DNA of 64,000 nt from Marinobacter sp. BGYM27 (GTDB lineage Bacteria; Pseudomonadota; Gammaproteobacteria; Pseudomonadales; Oleiphilaceae): NCBI GenBank assembly GCA_025153445.1, contig JANZNS010000004.1, positions 124,001 through 188,000 on the forward strand, read 5' to 3'. Positions 10,453 to 19,432 of the stretch are shown one piece after another. Each line of letters opens with the position of its first letter. The first letter of the stretch is position 1. The translations under genes and the position numbers were made by a program. The notes below the pieces were generated by a model. The model was not told where the DNA came from. It ran no database searches and saw only the letters and a program-made list of their open reading frames with translations.

Positions 10453-10728
10453 ATGGCAAACGACAACACTGCAACCATTAGCATTACAGTGCGCTTCTTC
10501 GCCCGCCTGCGAGAGCAGCTTGCCACCGAATCACTATCGCTCAGCCTGCCTTCTGCCAGCCGGGTCAGCGACCTGATTGATACGCTCGCCGCAAAAGGTG
10601 ATCAGTGGTCTGAGTTGAAAGGCTCGGCGCAGGTGATGATTGCGGTCAACCAGACAATGGCACGCGCCAGCCATCCGCTTGTTGATGGCGATGAGGTCGC
10701 GCTTTTTCCGCCAGTAACCGGAGGTTGA
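10453..10728 (+). CDS. moaD: Molybdopterin synthase small subunit (sulfur carrier)
   Basis: The 91-residue protein has the ubiquitin-like MoaD fold and ends in PPVTGG. The terminal Gly-Gly is the residue pair that is adenylylated and thiocarboxylated to carry sulfur. It is slightly longer at the N-terminus than enteric MoaD. The stop codon overlaps the region of the moaE start, as expected for the two subunits of one enzyme. Confidence 0.95.
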   Translation: MANDNTATISITVRFFARLREQLATESLSLSLPSASRVSDLIDTLAAKGDQWSELKGSAQVMIAVNQTMARASHPLVDGDEVALFPPVTGG

Positions 10729-10729
10729 T

Positions 10730-11227
10730 GTGGAAACCGCTGCACCAACGCCACGGACAGACATTCGCATTCAGCAGGCTGACTTTGATACCGGCGAGCA
10801 GTGCCGCCAATTACGAGCGGCAGGACAAGGCGAGACCGGCGCTATCAGCACGTTTACCGGGCTGGTGCGGGCGCACGGCGACCGAAACGATGTGCGCGCA
10901 CTCTTTTTAGAGCACTATCCCGGCATGACAGAACAGGTCATTGAAGGCCTGGTAGAGACGGCTCGACAGCGTTGGCAGATTCAGCATGTCTGCGTGATTC
11001 ACCGGGTGGGCGAGTTGGCGCTGGGAGAGCAGATTGTCTTCGTTGGCGTAGCCAGCGCTCATCGAAGTGATGCCTTCAAAGCCTGCGAGTTTCTGATGGA
11101 TGCCCTGAAAACCGATGCGCCATTCTGGAAAAAGGAAATCGCGACCGACGGCAGCGCCCAGTGGGTCGAACAGAAAGCAAGCGACCGGGAACAGGCCGAT
11201 CGCTGGAATCGGCAGAACCCCGCCTGA
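10730..11227 (+). CDS. moaE: Molybdopterin synthase catalytic subunit
   Basis: MoaE forms a heterotetramer with MoaD and converts precursor Z (cPMP) to molybdopterin. The 165-residue protein has the family motifs GAISTFTGLVRAHG, LEHYPGMTE, IHRVGELALGEQIV and the C-terminal KTDAPFWKKE, which holds the active-site lysines. The start is GTG at 10730, one base past the moaD stop. The ATG at 10728 is in another frame. A GGAGG-like sequence before it lies inside the end of moaD. The gene is convergent with mobA, separated by only 6 bp. Confidence 0.96.
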   Translation: METAAPTPRTDIRIQQADFDTGEQCRQLRAAGQGETGAISTFTGLVRAHGDRNDVRALFLEHYPGMTEQVIEGLVETARQRWQIQHVCVIHRVGELALGEQIVFVGVASAHRSDAFKACEFLMDALKTDAPFWKKEIATDGSAQWVEQKASDREQADRWNRQNPA

Positions 11228-11233
11228 CCGGGC

Positions 11234-11818
11234 TCAACCCGTTACCCAGCACTCGGGCGTATTCAGATTGCGGAAGGCAGCCGCCGGGGCCTCAAGTGAA
11301 CAATAGGCGCCAGCGTGCGCTGTCACAAAGTTCTGGACCTTGCGCCCTCCTTGCGCCAGAAACGCTTCAAGCTCTCGATCCAGCAATACCGGATAATAGC
11401 CGTGCAGCGGATGCGGGTCGCCCTTGCAACTGCAAAGCAGCGCTTGATGTGGCTGCGCGGCGGCTTCGCGGGCCAGTTGCGCCATCAGGGCCGGAGTGAC
11501 ACCGGGCGTATCGCATGGCATTACCAACACCCCGTCAAAATGGCGCCCGGCGGCGTAGTGGAGCCCCGCCAGCAAACCGGCAAGTGGCCCGGCATCATGC
11601 CAGCCGCCATCCGTCACTATCGCATCGGCCCAGGGCTGATAGTCCGCCAGTTGGGTATTGGCGCTGATAACAAGGTGGTCACAAGTTGCCGACAAGGCCT
11701 CACGGGCGTAGCTCACCAAGGGCCGCCCCTGCCACTCCAGCAATCCCTTCTGCACACCTCCGAGCCTGCGCCCCTGCCCGCCGGCGAGGATCAACCCACA
11801 GAGCTTCAACTCACCCAT
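11234..11818 (-). CDS. mobA: Molybdenum cofactor guanylyltransferase
   Basis: MobA transfers GMP from GTP to the molybdenum cofactor to make the bis-MGD form used by DMSO-reductase-type enzymes. The 194-residue protein begins with the nucleotide-binding signature LILAGGQGRRLGGVQKGLL. It also contains MPCDTPGVTP, the Mg-binding aspartate region. It faces moaE and is read in the same direction as trxA, upstream of which lies its own terminator. Its presence implies that bis-MGD enzymes exist elsewhere in the genome. Confidence 0.94.
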   Translation of the reverse strand: MGELKLCGLILAGGQGRRLGGVQKGLLEWQGRPLVSYAREALSATCDHLVISANTQLADYQPWADAIVTDGGWHDAGPLAGLLAGLHYAAGRHFDGVLVMPCDTPGVTPALMAQLAREAAAQPHQALLCSCKGDPHPLHGYYPVLLDRELEAFLAQGGRKVQNFVTAHAGAYCSLEAPAAAFRNLNTPECWVTG

Positions 11819-11879
11819 TTCACTGCCCCTTGCGAACGACCACGCTATCCCGCGACCTCACTTGCGTTTTAACGTCGCC

Positions 11880-11910
11880 ATAAAAAAACCACTCCCGCGG
11901 GAGTGGCTTT
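11880..11910 (-). terminator. Rho-independent terminator of trxA
   Basis: The palindrome CCACTCCCGCGGGAGTGG lies at 11889-11906 and is followed on the minus strand by seven T residues. It lies 60 bp past the trxA stop and isolates trxA from mobA. Confidence 0.85.
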
Positions 11911-11970
11911 CAGAATCCGTTCACAATGCAGTTACCGTCAACACGGTAGCCGTCATTGCCAGCATACGGA

Positions 11971-12297
11971 TCAGAGATTGCTATCGAGGAACGCAGCCAA
12001 CTGAGACTTGGAAAGCGCGCCTACTTTGGTTGCATCAACATTGCCGTTTTTGAACAGCATCAATGTTGGAATACCACGAATATTGAACTTGGGTGGCGTC
12101 TGCTCGTTTTCATCAATGTTGAGCTTGCAGATTTTGAGCTTGCCTTCGTACTCTTCAGCAATTTCTTCAAGCACCGGCGCAATCATTTTGCAGGGGCCAC
12201 ACCACTCTGCCCAGTAATCCACCAGAACCGGCGTATCGGACTTCAGTACGTCATCATCAAACGATGCGTCGGTAACGTTTACGATATTTCCGCTCAT
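11971..12297 (-). CDS. trxA: Thioredoxin 1
   Basis: The 108-residue protein is a standard cytoplasmic disulfide reductase. The active site WCGPC gives Cys33 and Cys36, and the cis-proline loop GIPTLML is present. I start at the ATG at 12297 ([10 protein letters not shown]), which gives the usual thioredoxin length; a longer frame to 12336 adds an unrelated tail. The gene diverges from ppx and sits between rho and ppx, as in pseudomonads, except that mobA and the moa genes lie between it and rho here. Confidence 0.98.
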   Translation of the reverse strand: MSGNIVNVTDASFDDDVLKSDTPVLVDYWAEWCGPCKMIAPVLEEIAEEYEGKLKICKLNIDENEQTPPKFNIRGIPTLMLFKNGNVDATKVGALSKSQLAAFLDSNL

Positions 12298-12631
12298 TAC
12301 AATTTCCTGCTTTTGGCAGCGCCCGGAATGGACCACTACTATGACACGATAAAGACCCGCCCGCGGGACAGATCACTTGAATATTGGCCTGCCGGACTTC
12401 AGGTCAAGCCTGCCCGGCCATCGGAGCTATGGCCCAGATGTGCCGATCAGATCCGCACATCTTACGCGATCTCACTATTGCCCGAAAAGCCCCGGCGATG
12501 ACGTCAGACTCCGGGCAACCTCTGATCCATTACTGACATCGCCGCGCGGTTTCGCTTATAGTAACCCGCAGATCAGTTTCCCGCGACGAGCCTGACACAA
12601 TATACGGCCCGAAAAGAGGATTTCAAGACAC
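12298..12631. other. Divergent intergenic region between trxA and ppx (334 bp)
   Basis: The region contains the two divergent promoters. A good sigma-70 promoter for ppx is listed separately. I see no further gene. The stretch 12380-12540 carries only short out-of-frame ORFs with no recognisable domain. Confidence 0.6.
12533..12562 (+). promoter_or_regulatory. Sigma-70 promoter of ppx
   Basis: The -35 box CTGACA (5 of 6 consensus bases) and the -10 box TATAGT (5 of 6) are separated by 18 bp. The predicted start is about 60 bp before the ppx GTG codon. Confidence 0.6.
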
Positions 12632-14140
12632 GTGACGGCTCCGAATTCCGCCACATCACCGGAACTGTTTGCAGCCATTGATATGGGCTCTAACAGCTTT
12701 CATATGGTGATAGCCCGCCTGATTCATGGCGAGATCCGTACTCTCGAGAAAATGGGAGAAAAGGTCCAGCTTGGCGCAGGTCTCGATGCGAACAACAACC
12801 TCACCGAAGAAGCCCAGTTACGCGGCCTCGACTGCCTGAGCCGCTTCGCTCAGCGCTTGCAGGGCATGCCGCCAGCGGCGGTGCAGATTGTCGGCACAAA
12901 CGCTCTGCGGGTGGCCCGAAATGCCAGCGAATTCATGGCCCGGGCCGAAGAGGTACTCGGATTTCCGGTAGAAATAATTGCCGGCCGGGAAGAAGCCCGC
13001 CTTATTTATCTCGGCGTATCCCATACCCTGGCAGACGACACCGGCCGCCGCCTGGTCATCGATATCGGTGGCGGCAGCACGGAATTTGTTATCGGCGAGC
13101 GCTTTGAAACCCAGGTGCTGGATAGCCTGCACATGGGGTGCGTGTCTTTCAGAAATGCGTATTTCCCCGATGGCCGCATTCAGCGCAAGCAATTCGACAA
13201 GGCCATGACCCACGCCTCCCAGGAATTGCTGAACATTCGCTATCGTTTTCGACAGCTTGGCTGGCAAAGCGCGGTCGGATCTTCCGGCTCGATCAAAGCC
13301 ATATCCTCAGTATTGGCTACACTCAAGCTGACCAACGGCACCATTACGATTGATGCGCTGCGGGAATTGCGCCAGCGATTGATCGATATGGGCCACACTG
13401 ATCGCCTGTCGGAACTGGGCGTTCGCACGGACAGGCAAAGCATCTTTCCTTCCGGACTGGTGATTTTGCTGGCGGCTTTCGAATCACTGGGCATCGAAAC
13501 CATGACCTATACCGACGGCGCACTGCGTGAAGGCCTGTTGTACGACATTGTCGGCAGAATCCAGCATGAAGATGTCCGCGAACGGACGATTCAGGCACTA
13601 CAGGGCCGCTATGATATCGATACGAGCCTGGCATCGGCGGTAGAAGAAACGGCGATGACCGCATTCCGGCAGGTTGCCAAGGCTTGGGAAATTGATAGCG
13701 AATACGATGAAGACATTCTGCGATGGGCCTGCCGGCTCCATGAAATCGGCCTGACGATCTCCCACACCCAGTACCACAAACACGGCGCCTACATGCTGCG
13801 CTACTCCGATCTTCCCGGGTTCTCTCAGCAGGCAAAGAAAGATCTTGCAACACTGGTTCGCGGGCACCGTCGCAAATTCTCGACGGCTGTTTTTGAAAGC
13901 TGTGATCCGGAAGATGTACCTCGCCTGCGGCTGCTGTGCGTGCTGCTGAGAATGGGCGTGCTTCTGCAACACCCACGGAACATGGAACAGCCAGCAGGAT
14001 TCAGCGTTGAACCGCAAGCGAATGGCATGACCATCAGCTTTGCTGACGGCTGGCTGGAGGAGCGTCCGTTAACCCGTGCTGATCTTCACAATGAAATCGA
14101 CTATCTGGCGAAGCAGGACTTCAAGCTGATCGTAACCTGA
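12632..14140 (+). CDS. ppx: Exopolyphosphatase / guanosine pentaphosphatase
   Basis: Ppx removes terminal phosphates from polyphosphate and may hydrolyse pppGpp. The 502-residue protein has the ASKHA fold signatures FAAIDMGSNSFHMVIARL near the N-terminus and VIDIGGGSTEFVIGE near residue 145. A C-terminal HD-like helical domain (HEIGLTISHTQYHKHGAYML) follows. The start codon is GTG at 12632, with AAGAGGA upstream as ribosome-binding site. ppk, which often neighbours ppx, is absent here; the convergent neighbour is an ABC-F gene. Confidence 0.97.
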   Translation: MTAPNSATSPELFAAIDMGSNSFHMVIARLIHGEIRTLEKMGEKVQLGAGLDANNNLTEEAQLRGLDCLSRFAQRLQGMPPAAVQIVGTNALRVARNASEFMARAEEVLGFPVEIIAGREEARLIYLGVSHTLADDTGRRLVIDIGGGSTEFVIGERFETQVLDSLHMGCVSFRNAYFPDGRIQRKQFDKAMTHASQELLNIRYRFRQLGWQSAVGSSGSIKAISSVLATLKLTNGTITIDALRELRQRLIDMGHTDRLSELGVRTDRQSIFPSGLVILLAAFESLGIETMTYTDGALREGLLYDIVGRIQHEDVRERTIQALQGRYDIDTSLASAVEETAMTAFRQVAKAWEIDSEYDEDILRWACRLHEIGLTISHTQYHKHGAYMLRYSDLPGFSQQAKKDLATLVRGHRRKFSTAVFESCDPEDVPRLRLLCVLLRMGVLLQHPRNMEQPAGFSVEPQANGMTISFADGWLEERPLTRADLHNEIDYLAKQDFKLIVT

Positions 14141-14159
14141 TCAGCTTCTGATACCTCAT

Positions 14160-16112
14160 TCAGGACAGCTCGGCCTCCATAGCCTCGAGGGTTTCAGTAG
14201 TTTCAAGCCACTCCATCTCCAGTTCCTCCTGAGCGCGTCTGACCTCTGCCTGCTCGCCCAGCGCCCGCTTCAGATCCTCCTTTCGGGACGGCTCATAGAT
14301 CGTCGCATCGGCCAGCGAAGCCTCCAGCGCGGCAAGCGTGGCCTGATGTTTCGCCATAGCCGCCTCCAGCGTCTGCTGTCGCTTGCGGAAAGGACTCATC
14401 TTTTGCCTTATCTCAGCCTCCACACGCTTGCGCGCTTTGCGATCATCGGCACTTTCACCGACCAGACCAGCGCTTGCTCCGGCACCATTGGCTGCATTAG
14501 TGGCCGACGCCGTCTCCCGCTGGGGCGCTTTGGTTTCATCGACCCGACGATCCGCCAGCCAGCGTTCGTAGTCGTCCAGATCACCATCGTACTCAACAAC
14601 CTGGCCATCGTTGACCATCAGGAAGTCATCCACGGTATTCCGTAACAGATGACGATCGTGAGACACCACGACCACCGCGCCCTCAAAATTCTGCAGCGCC
14701 ATGGTAAGCGCCTGGCGCATTTCCAGATCCAGATGGTTCGTTGGCTCGTCAAGCAGCAGCATATTCGGCTTTGCCCAGGCGATCAGCGACAGCGCAACCC
14801 GCGCCTTCTCACCACCGGAGAAACGCCGGATGGTCGACAGCGCCTCATCACCATGAAAACCAAAGCCGCCCAGAAAGTTGCGAATGGATTGTTCTGATGC
14901 CTTCGGAGCCGCTCGCTGCAAATGCAGAAAAGGGCTGGCATCAAGGTCGAGCGATTCGAGCTGGTGCTGCGCGAAATAACCCACCGCAAGATGCTCGCCG
15001 GTAGCCCGATCACCGCTCAGCAAACTGCTACCCCCGAGCATGGCATTGATCAGCGTCGACTTACCCGCACCATTGGGCCCAAGCAAGCCAATCCGACTAC
15101 CCGGCAGCAGGTTCAGGCTGATGTTGCGCAAAATGACCTTTTCACCATGCCCCGCCACCCCATTGCGAATAGTCAGCAGCGGGCTGCTGATTTTGTCGGC
15201 CTCAGGAAAAGTGAATTCAAACGGCGAATCCACGTGTGCCGGCGCGATTCGCTCCATACGCTCCAGCGATTTGATCCGGCTCTGGGCCTGACGCGCCTTG
15301 GTGGCTTTCGCCTTGAAGCGGGTGATGAACTTTTCGATCTCTTCGATGCGCGCCTGCTGCCGTTCATAACCGGCCTGTTGCTGAGCCAGTCGCTCACTGC
15401 GCTGCTGCTCGAACGACGAGTAGTTGCCGGTATACATCGTCAGTTTGCGTTGTTCAAAGTGCATGACATGCGTCGCTACGCGATCCATGAAATCCCGGTC
15501 GTGGGAAATAAAGAGCAAGGTACCGGGATAACGCCGCAGCCAGTTTTCGAGCCAGAGACAGGCATCCAGGTCAAGGTGGTTGGTGGGTTCATCCAGCAGC
15601 AACAGATCCGAGGGCCGCATCAATGCCTGAGCAAGATTCAGCCGGATACGCCAACCGCCGGAAAATGAGGATACGGGCCTATCCGCATCGGCATCGGAGA
15701 ACCCCAGCCCGCGGATCAGCGCCTCGGCGCGGCGCGGCGCAGCCCAGGCTTCCCGAATATCCAGCTCGCCGTGAATTCGGGCCTGAGCAGTATTGTCATT
15801 GCGGGCCTCCGCCTCGGCAAGCGCCGCCTCGAGCTCCCGTAACTCGACATCGCCGTCGAGCACAAATTCCCGGGCACTCCTTTCGGTCGCCCCGACTTCC
15901 TGCGCCATATGGGCGACACGGCACCCGCCGGGCAAATCAATACTGCCAGCTTCAGGAGATAAATTGCCCAATACCAGATTGAACAGGCTGGTTTTGCCGG
16001 CACCATTGGCACCGATAACCCCGACCCGCTGGCCTGGCTGGATCGTCGCGGACACGGTCTCTAGCAACCACTGTCCGCCACGTTGTAAACTAAGGTTCGT
16101 TAATGTCAGCAT
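14160..16112 (-). CDS. yheS: ABC-F family ATPase, YheS type
   Basis: This 650-residue soluble protein has two tandem ABC ATPase domains and no membrane segment. Walker A motifs are GANGAGKTS and GPNGAGKST, and signature motifs are FSGGWRIRLNLAQ and FSGGEKARVALSL. Two LLLDEPTNHLDL Walker B blocks are present. The linker contains the charged, coiled P-site-tRNA-interaction region, and the C-terminus is a coiled coil. ABC-F proteins bind the ribosomal E site and relieve stalling. The size and the C-terminal extension match YheS rather than EttA or Uup. Its equivalent is found at the same place in Pseudomonas. Confidence 0.93.
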   Translation of the reverse strand: MLTLTNLSLQRGGQWLLETVSATIQPGQRVGVIGANGAGKTSLFNLVLGNLSPEAGSIDLPGGCRVAHMAQEVGATERSAREFVLDGDVELRELEAALAEAEARNDNTAQARIHGELDIREAWAAPRRAEALIRGLGFSDADADRPVSSFSGGWRIRLNLAQALMRPSDLLLLDEPTNHLDLDACLWLENWLRRYPGTLLFISHDRDFMDRVATHVMHFEQRKLTMYTGNYSSFEQQRSERLAQQQAGYERQQARIEEIEKFITRFKAKATKARQAQSRIKSLERMERIAPAHVDSPFEFTFPEADKISSPLLTIRNGVAGHGEKVILRNISLNLLPGSRIGLLGPNGAGKSTLINAMLGGSSLLSGDRATGEHLAVGYFAQHQLESLDLDASPFLHLQRAAPKASEQSIRNFLGGFGFHGDEALSTIRRFSGGEKARVALSLIAWAKPNMLLLDEPTNHLDLEMRQALTMALQNFEGAVVVVSHDRHLLRNTVDDFLMVNDGQVVEYDGDLDDYERWLADRRVDETKAPQRETASATNAANGAGASAGLVGESADDRKARKRVEAEIRQKMSPFRKRQQTLEAAMAKHQATLAALEASLADATIYEPSRKEDLKRALGEQAEVRRAQEELEMEWLETTETLEAMEAELS

Positions 16113-16167
16113 GGCGGTATTCTATCAGGGCTTGCCCTGTCTGCGTCATCCAACGCTCACACCTTTG

Positions 16168-16716
16168 ATGCCGATAAGCATGACGCTGCCCCGCGACCTC
16201 GTTCTCGACAATCCGCTATGGCACACCGCCCTGACACTCTGGCGCGATCCGCAGATCGCGGACGCCTGCCTGCAACTCCAGCAATCGGGCTGGTCGGTAT
16301 CTCGCATACTGACCGCCATCTGGCTGGCAACGATGAACCAGAGCTGGGATGGCAGTGAACCTGAAGGGCTCCCAGACTGGCGCCATCGCCATACCACCCG
16401 CCTGCGCGAATTAAGGCAAGAGTTGGATAAAGAAGGCCCATGCCGCGAGCTCAGAGAACAGGTCAAAGCAGCTGAGTTGGCCGCTGAAAAAGTTGAGCTC
16501 GCCTGGATTTGCCACGCCCACAGCCTCGATTGTAATAACATGTCTGGTTTTTCGGGCTATAATGACGATCTGTTAAGCTGTAACCTTCGCGCCGCGGCTC
16601 CATTGAATAGTACACCGGCAGAATCCAAAGTAGGCATGACCCTTTTGAAACAATCACTTGCAAAAAATGGTCTTCACCTCAGTCCGGAACCAGTGAATGG
16701 GGTAACGCCATCATGA
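16168..16716 (+). CDS. TIGR02444/DUF2390 family protein
   Basis: This is a protein of about 180 residues of unknown function. The segment DNPLWHTALTLWRDPQIADACLQLQ and the following GWSVSRILTAIWLA are typical of the TIGR02444 family, found next to the ABC-F gene in pseudomonads. The C-terminal 60 residues are variable. Two ATG codons, at 16168 and 16180, are both possible starts; neither has a clear ribosome-binding site. The reading frame continues upstream into the divergent ABC-F gene but that part is a shadow. The 3' end overlaps the next gene by 4 bp. Confidence 0.8.
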   Translation: MPISMTLPRDLVLDNPLWHTALTLWRDPQIADACLQLQQSGWSVSRILTAIWLATMNQSWDGSEPEGLPDWRHRHTTRLRELRQELDKEGPCRELREQVKAAELAAEKVELAWICHAHSLDCNNMSGFSGYNDDLLSCNLRAAAPLNSTPAESKVGMTLLKQSLAKNGLHLSPEPVNGVTPS

Positions 16717-17096
16717 TGTTGCGCCGCTGGGGCTTCAGGCTCGCATTTCCTGCGCTGGGCATGCTTATTGTGCTGATGTTTATCGGCATCAAAGAGCCTG
16801 TGCCCGAAAATTCCGCCAATCCTGAACCTGTAACAGCTTTTGAAGGCGTGGTGCCCACCCCGATTGCGGATGACGGCCCGGATATCGTCTTTAAATGGCA
16901 GGACACCAGTGGCAACTGGCATTACGCTGACAAACCGCCGGCCAATGGCGCCTGGAACGCCCTGGCAGTTGATCCGGCCAAGTCCCAGGCATCCACATTC
17001 TCGACGCCTCCCGAGAATGACTGGCAATCGCCCTACGACGCACCTTACTCCCTCGATTACAACAACCGCCCGATGCGGAATGCCGCCACACCCTGA
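16713..17096 (+). CDS. Membrane-anchored DUF4124-like protein
   Basis: The 127-residue protein has a single N-terminal hydrophobic helix (about residues 8-25, LAFPALGMLIVLMFIGI) and a short periplasmic domain. That domain contains FKWQDTSGNWHYADKPP, which matches the core of DUF4124 (pattern [YF]-K-W-x-D-x-x-G-x-x-H-Y-[SA]-D-x-P-P). The start overlaps the previous stop by 4 bp, so the pair is probably translated together. The function is unknown. In Pseudomonas the gene at about this position is algP, which is not related. Confidence 0.75.
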   Translation: MMLRRWGFRLAFPALGMLIVLMFIGIKEPVPENSANPEPVTAFEGVVPTPIADDGPDIVFKWQDTSGNWHYADKPPANGAWNALAVDPAKSQASTFSTPPENDWQSPYDAPYSLDYNNRPMRNAATP

Positions 17097-17297
17097 CACA
17101 ATTCACATTGTGACGGCTTTACCCTCTTCTTATGGCGATTCTTAAACAACGGTCATTGGCACCCTGTCGCCAAAAGCGTTACCTTTGCTCCTTCATTGAT
17201 AAAAATGCACCGGGAACTCACTGAAACCTGCTTTTAAACAAGCCCTTCAGCCGAAGCATTCCGGTTTCAGACTCTCCTGAAAAGCTAAGGATAATCC

Positions 17298-18032
17298 ATG
17301 AAGAAAACCCTGATCTCGATCGCACTCGTCGGCGCTGTTGCTGCCGCGACATTTAGCGTTGTTAATGTCTCCGCTGAGCCGGCACTGGACAACCAGGACC
17401 AGAAGGTCAGCTACGGTATGGGGCTGGTTTTGGGCGAGCGCATGAAGAACGACTTGCCGGACCTGCAAATGGATCAGTTCCTCCAGGGTATTCAGGACGG
17501 TCATGAAGGCGGCGACAAAGCCCGCATGACGCGTGAAGAAATCCAGACTGCACTTCAGGAATACCAGCAGAAGCTGCAGAAGGAACAAATGGCCAAAGTT
17601 GAAAAGATGGCCGAAGAAAACAAGAAAAAGGGCGAGGACTATCTGGCCAAGAACGCTAAGCGTGACGGCGTTGAAACCACAGATTCCGGCCTTCAGTACG
17701 AAGTCATCGAAGAAGGCGATGGCCCCAAGCCAAGCGAGTCTGACAGCGTAACGGTCCACTACACAGGCGAACTGCTCAATGGCGACGTTTTTGACAGCTC
17801 ACGGGAGCGTGGCGAGCCGGTCACATTCCAGCTGTCGCAGGTGATTCCTGGTTGGACTGAAGGTCTGCAACTGATGGAAGAAGGCGGTCGCTACAAGTTC
17901 TATATTCCGTCTGATCTGGCCTACGGCCCAGGCGGTAACCGCTCGATCGGCCCCAACGAGACACTGGTTTTTGACGTTGAGCTGATCAAGGTTGCCCCGG
18001 AAGCAGGCGACGCTGCCAAAGCTGGCGAATAA
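17298..18032 (+). CDS. Periplasmic FKBP-type peptidyl-prolyl isomerase (FkpA/Mip type)
   Basis: The 244-residue protein has an N-terminal signal sequence (about 1-26). An FkpA-type dimerisation domain follows at about 30-125, rich in Lys/Glu/Gln and probably helical. The C-terminal FKBP domain (about 140-235) has motifs VTVHYTGELLNGDVFDSS, GWTEGLQLM and IPSDLAYG. It catalyses prolyl isomerisation and likely acts as a periplasmic chaperone. AAGGAT precedes the ATG. The gene sits beside rsd/algQ as in Pseudomonas, and a strong terminator follows. Confidence 0.94.
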   Translation: MKKTLISIALVGAVAAATFSVVNVSAEPALDNQDQKVSYGMGLVLGERMKNDLPDLQMDQFLQGIQDGHEGGDKARMTREEIQTALQEYQQKLQKEQMAKVEKMAEENKKKGEDYLAKNAKRDGVETTDSGLQYEVIEEGDGPKPSESDSVTVHYTGELLNGDVFDSSRERGEPVTFQLSQVIPGWTEGLQLMEEGGRYKFYIPSDLAYGPGGNRSIGPNETLVFDVELIKVAPEAGDAAKAGE

Positions 18033-18048
18033 CCCCAGCTTCAGGCAC

Positions 18049-18086
18049 AAAAAAGGGAGTGCGATTAATCGCACTCCCTTTTTTTA
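18049..18086. terminator. Strong bidirectional terminator between the FKBP gene and rsd
   Basis: A perfect 24-bp palindrome (18055-18078, half site GGGAGTGCGATT) is flanked by A6 on the left and T7 on the right. It can stop the FKBP gene on the plus strand and rsd on the minus strand. Confidence 0.92.
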
Positions 18087-18169
18087 TCCCGGCCTTTGTA
18101 TCAGCTCTAATACAACGACCAGTGATGGACGATGACACCCCATCAAAACCAATCGGCCATCGACACTAC

Positions 18170-18652
18170 TCAGGCAGAAGACACCATCTGGTCCGCATGC
18201 ACGTTGTGCAAATGCTCAATCAGAAAATCTTCCAGTGAAAAACGCGTCTCCAGCTGCTCACCCAGCTCTGACAGCGGCCCCATCAGGCCGCGCAACGCCT
18301 CTTCACTCATCGCATCGGCGCTTAACTTGTCATTGAATGCCAGTGCGACTTCTGTCGTTTCTTCAATGCGAGGGTAAACCTTCGCGGCCAACTCAACGCC
18401 GCCATCATCAAATTCTTTGGCTTCGCGAATCAGCTTTTCGTAAATCTCGAAATGCCCGGCGGACACATAGTCCACCAGCGCATCGCACAACTTGCCGAAT
18501 TTATTGCGCACCTGCTCGCTGTCTTCAAAGTCTGTGGTGCCACTGATGTCACAATACTGAACAATCAGCTGCTGCCGATCGCGCAACCACCGATCAATCA
18601 GATCACTCACGCCGCCCCAGCGCTCACGGGCATTCTGCAAATTGTCGAGCAT
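18170..18652 (-). CDS. rsd: Anti-sigma-70 factor Rsd/AlgQ
   Basis: The 160-residue all-helical protein binds region 4 of the primary sigma factor and so favours alternative sigma factors. It begins MLDNLQNARERWGGVSDLID and contains RQQLIVQYCDI and a C-terminal LEDFLIEHLHNVH, as in AlgQ and Rsd. It is located between an FKBP gene and dsbB, exactly as algQ is in Pseudomonas aeruginosa. GGAG lies just before the ATG. Confidence 0.95.
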   Translation of the reverse strand: MLDNLQNARERWGGVSDLIDRWLRDRQQLIVQYCDISGTTDFEDSEQVRNKFGKLCDALVDYVSAGHFEIYEKLIREAKEFDDGGVELAAKVYPRIEETTEVALAFNDKLSADAMSEEALRGLMGPLSELGEQLETRFSLEDFLIEHLHNVHADQMVSSA

Positions 18653-18731
18653 GACTCCTCCTGAATCTCTGCGTTCTTGTCGTTATCCTACGGAACTTAC
18701 CCCATGCCCACCAGCCCGGGCAAGCGATTAA

Positions 18732-19244
18732 TTAAGCGGCTCCGGCTGAGCGACGGGCATTGAAGGCACCACACAGAATCGCGACGCCTACCAGCGCCAA
18801 AGCCACGAAAAAGAGCCCGGTCCATCCGGGTATGCTGAGCCCCAGAAAGCGCCAGGCAACCTTGGCGCAATCCCCGGTACCGTGCAACGCAATCCTGAAA
18901 ACGTCGAAAATCGGCATGACATCCAGCAGATAGTCCACTGACGGACCACAAGCCGGCACCTGATCCTCCGGCAGACTCTGAAGCCAAAGCTGACGGCCTG
19001 CCAATGCAGCCCCACCCGCGGAAAACAGGGCCAGCAGCAGACCATACACACGGCCACCCCAGCCCGTCGGCCCGTGCAATGCTGCAATCAACGACAGAAT
19101 CCCGACCACCGAAATGGCAATGCGCTGCAGCCAGCACAAAGGGCAAGGCTCGAGCCCCATCACGTATTCCATGTAAAAGGCGACCGACATCAGTGCGGCG
19201 CAAATCAGAAAAATCATCAGAAAGACAAGACGTCGGGCTGGCAT
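18732..19244 (-). CDS. dsbB: Disulfide bond formation protein DsbB
   Basis: This inner membrane protein reoxidises DsbA and passes electrons to quinone. The 170-residue form from the ATG at 19244 has four transmembrane helices. The first cysteine pair is CPLC (Cys34, Cys37). The second pair lies in the periplasmic loop (VPACG and GTGDCAK). The conserved WLQR follows the first pair. A longer frame to 19295 would place a charged tail before the first helix and is not preferred. It diverges from a FliL-like gene. Confidence 0.95.
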   Translation of the reverse strand: MPARRLVFLMIFLICAALMSVAFYMEYVMGLEPCPLCWLQRIAISVVGILSLIAALHGPTGWGGRVYGLLLALFSAGGAALAGRQLWLQSLPEDQVPACGPSVDYLLDVMPIFDVFRIALHGTGDCAKVAWRFLGLSIPGWTGLFFVALALVGVAILCGAFNARRSAGAA

Positions 19245-19342
19245 GGCATCCTCTGGGCAAAGCGAATAAGACGGCTCACCATCCTGAGGAGGCATTGAAG
19301 ACAGCCGTTCTCAGTTTCAGGTGGGCGCTGTGTTTTCAGCCT

Positions 19343-19379
19343 GCTATTCTGGTCACCAAGTGGAGGTGGCCAGAATAGC
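19343..19379. repeat. 15-bp inverted repeat between dsbB and the FliL-like gene
   Basis: Positions 19343-19357 (GCTATTCTGGTCACC) pair fully with 19365-19379, with one G-T pair, around a 7-nt loop. No T run follows on either strand, so it does not look like an ordinary terminator. It sits in the 5' region of both divergent genes. Confidence 0.7.
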
Positions 19380-19432
19380 GGGCGGTTACCTTAAGTGCGA
19401 TCAAACAGGATATCTTGGAGAACTGCAAGCTC

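Noticed and set aside
13344-13976. 210-codon frame opposite ppx
   Set aside because: It is a shadow of a well-supported gene, with repetitive basic composition and no domain.
15793-16167. Long upstream extension of the TIGR02444 gene
   Set aside because: It runs antisense through the start of the ABC-F gene; family members begin near 16168-16180.
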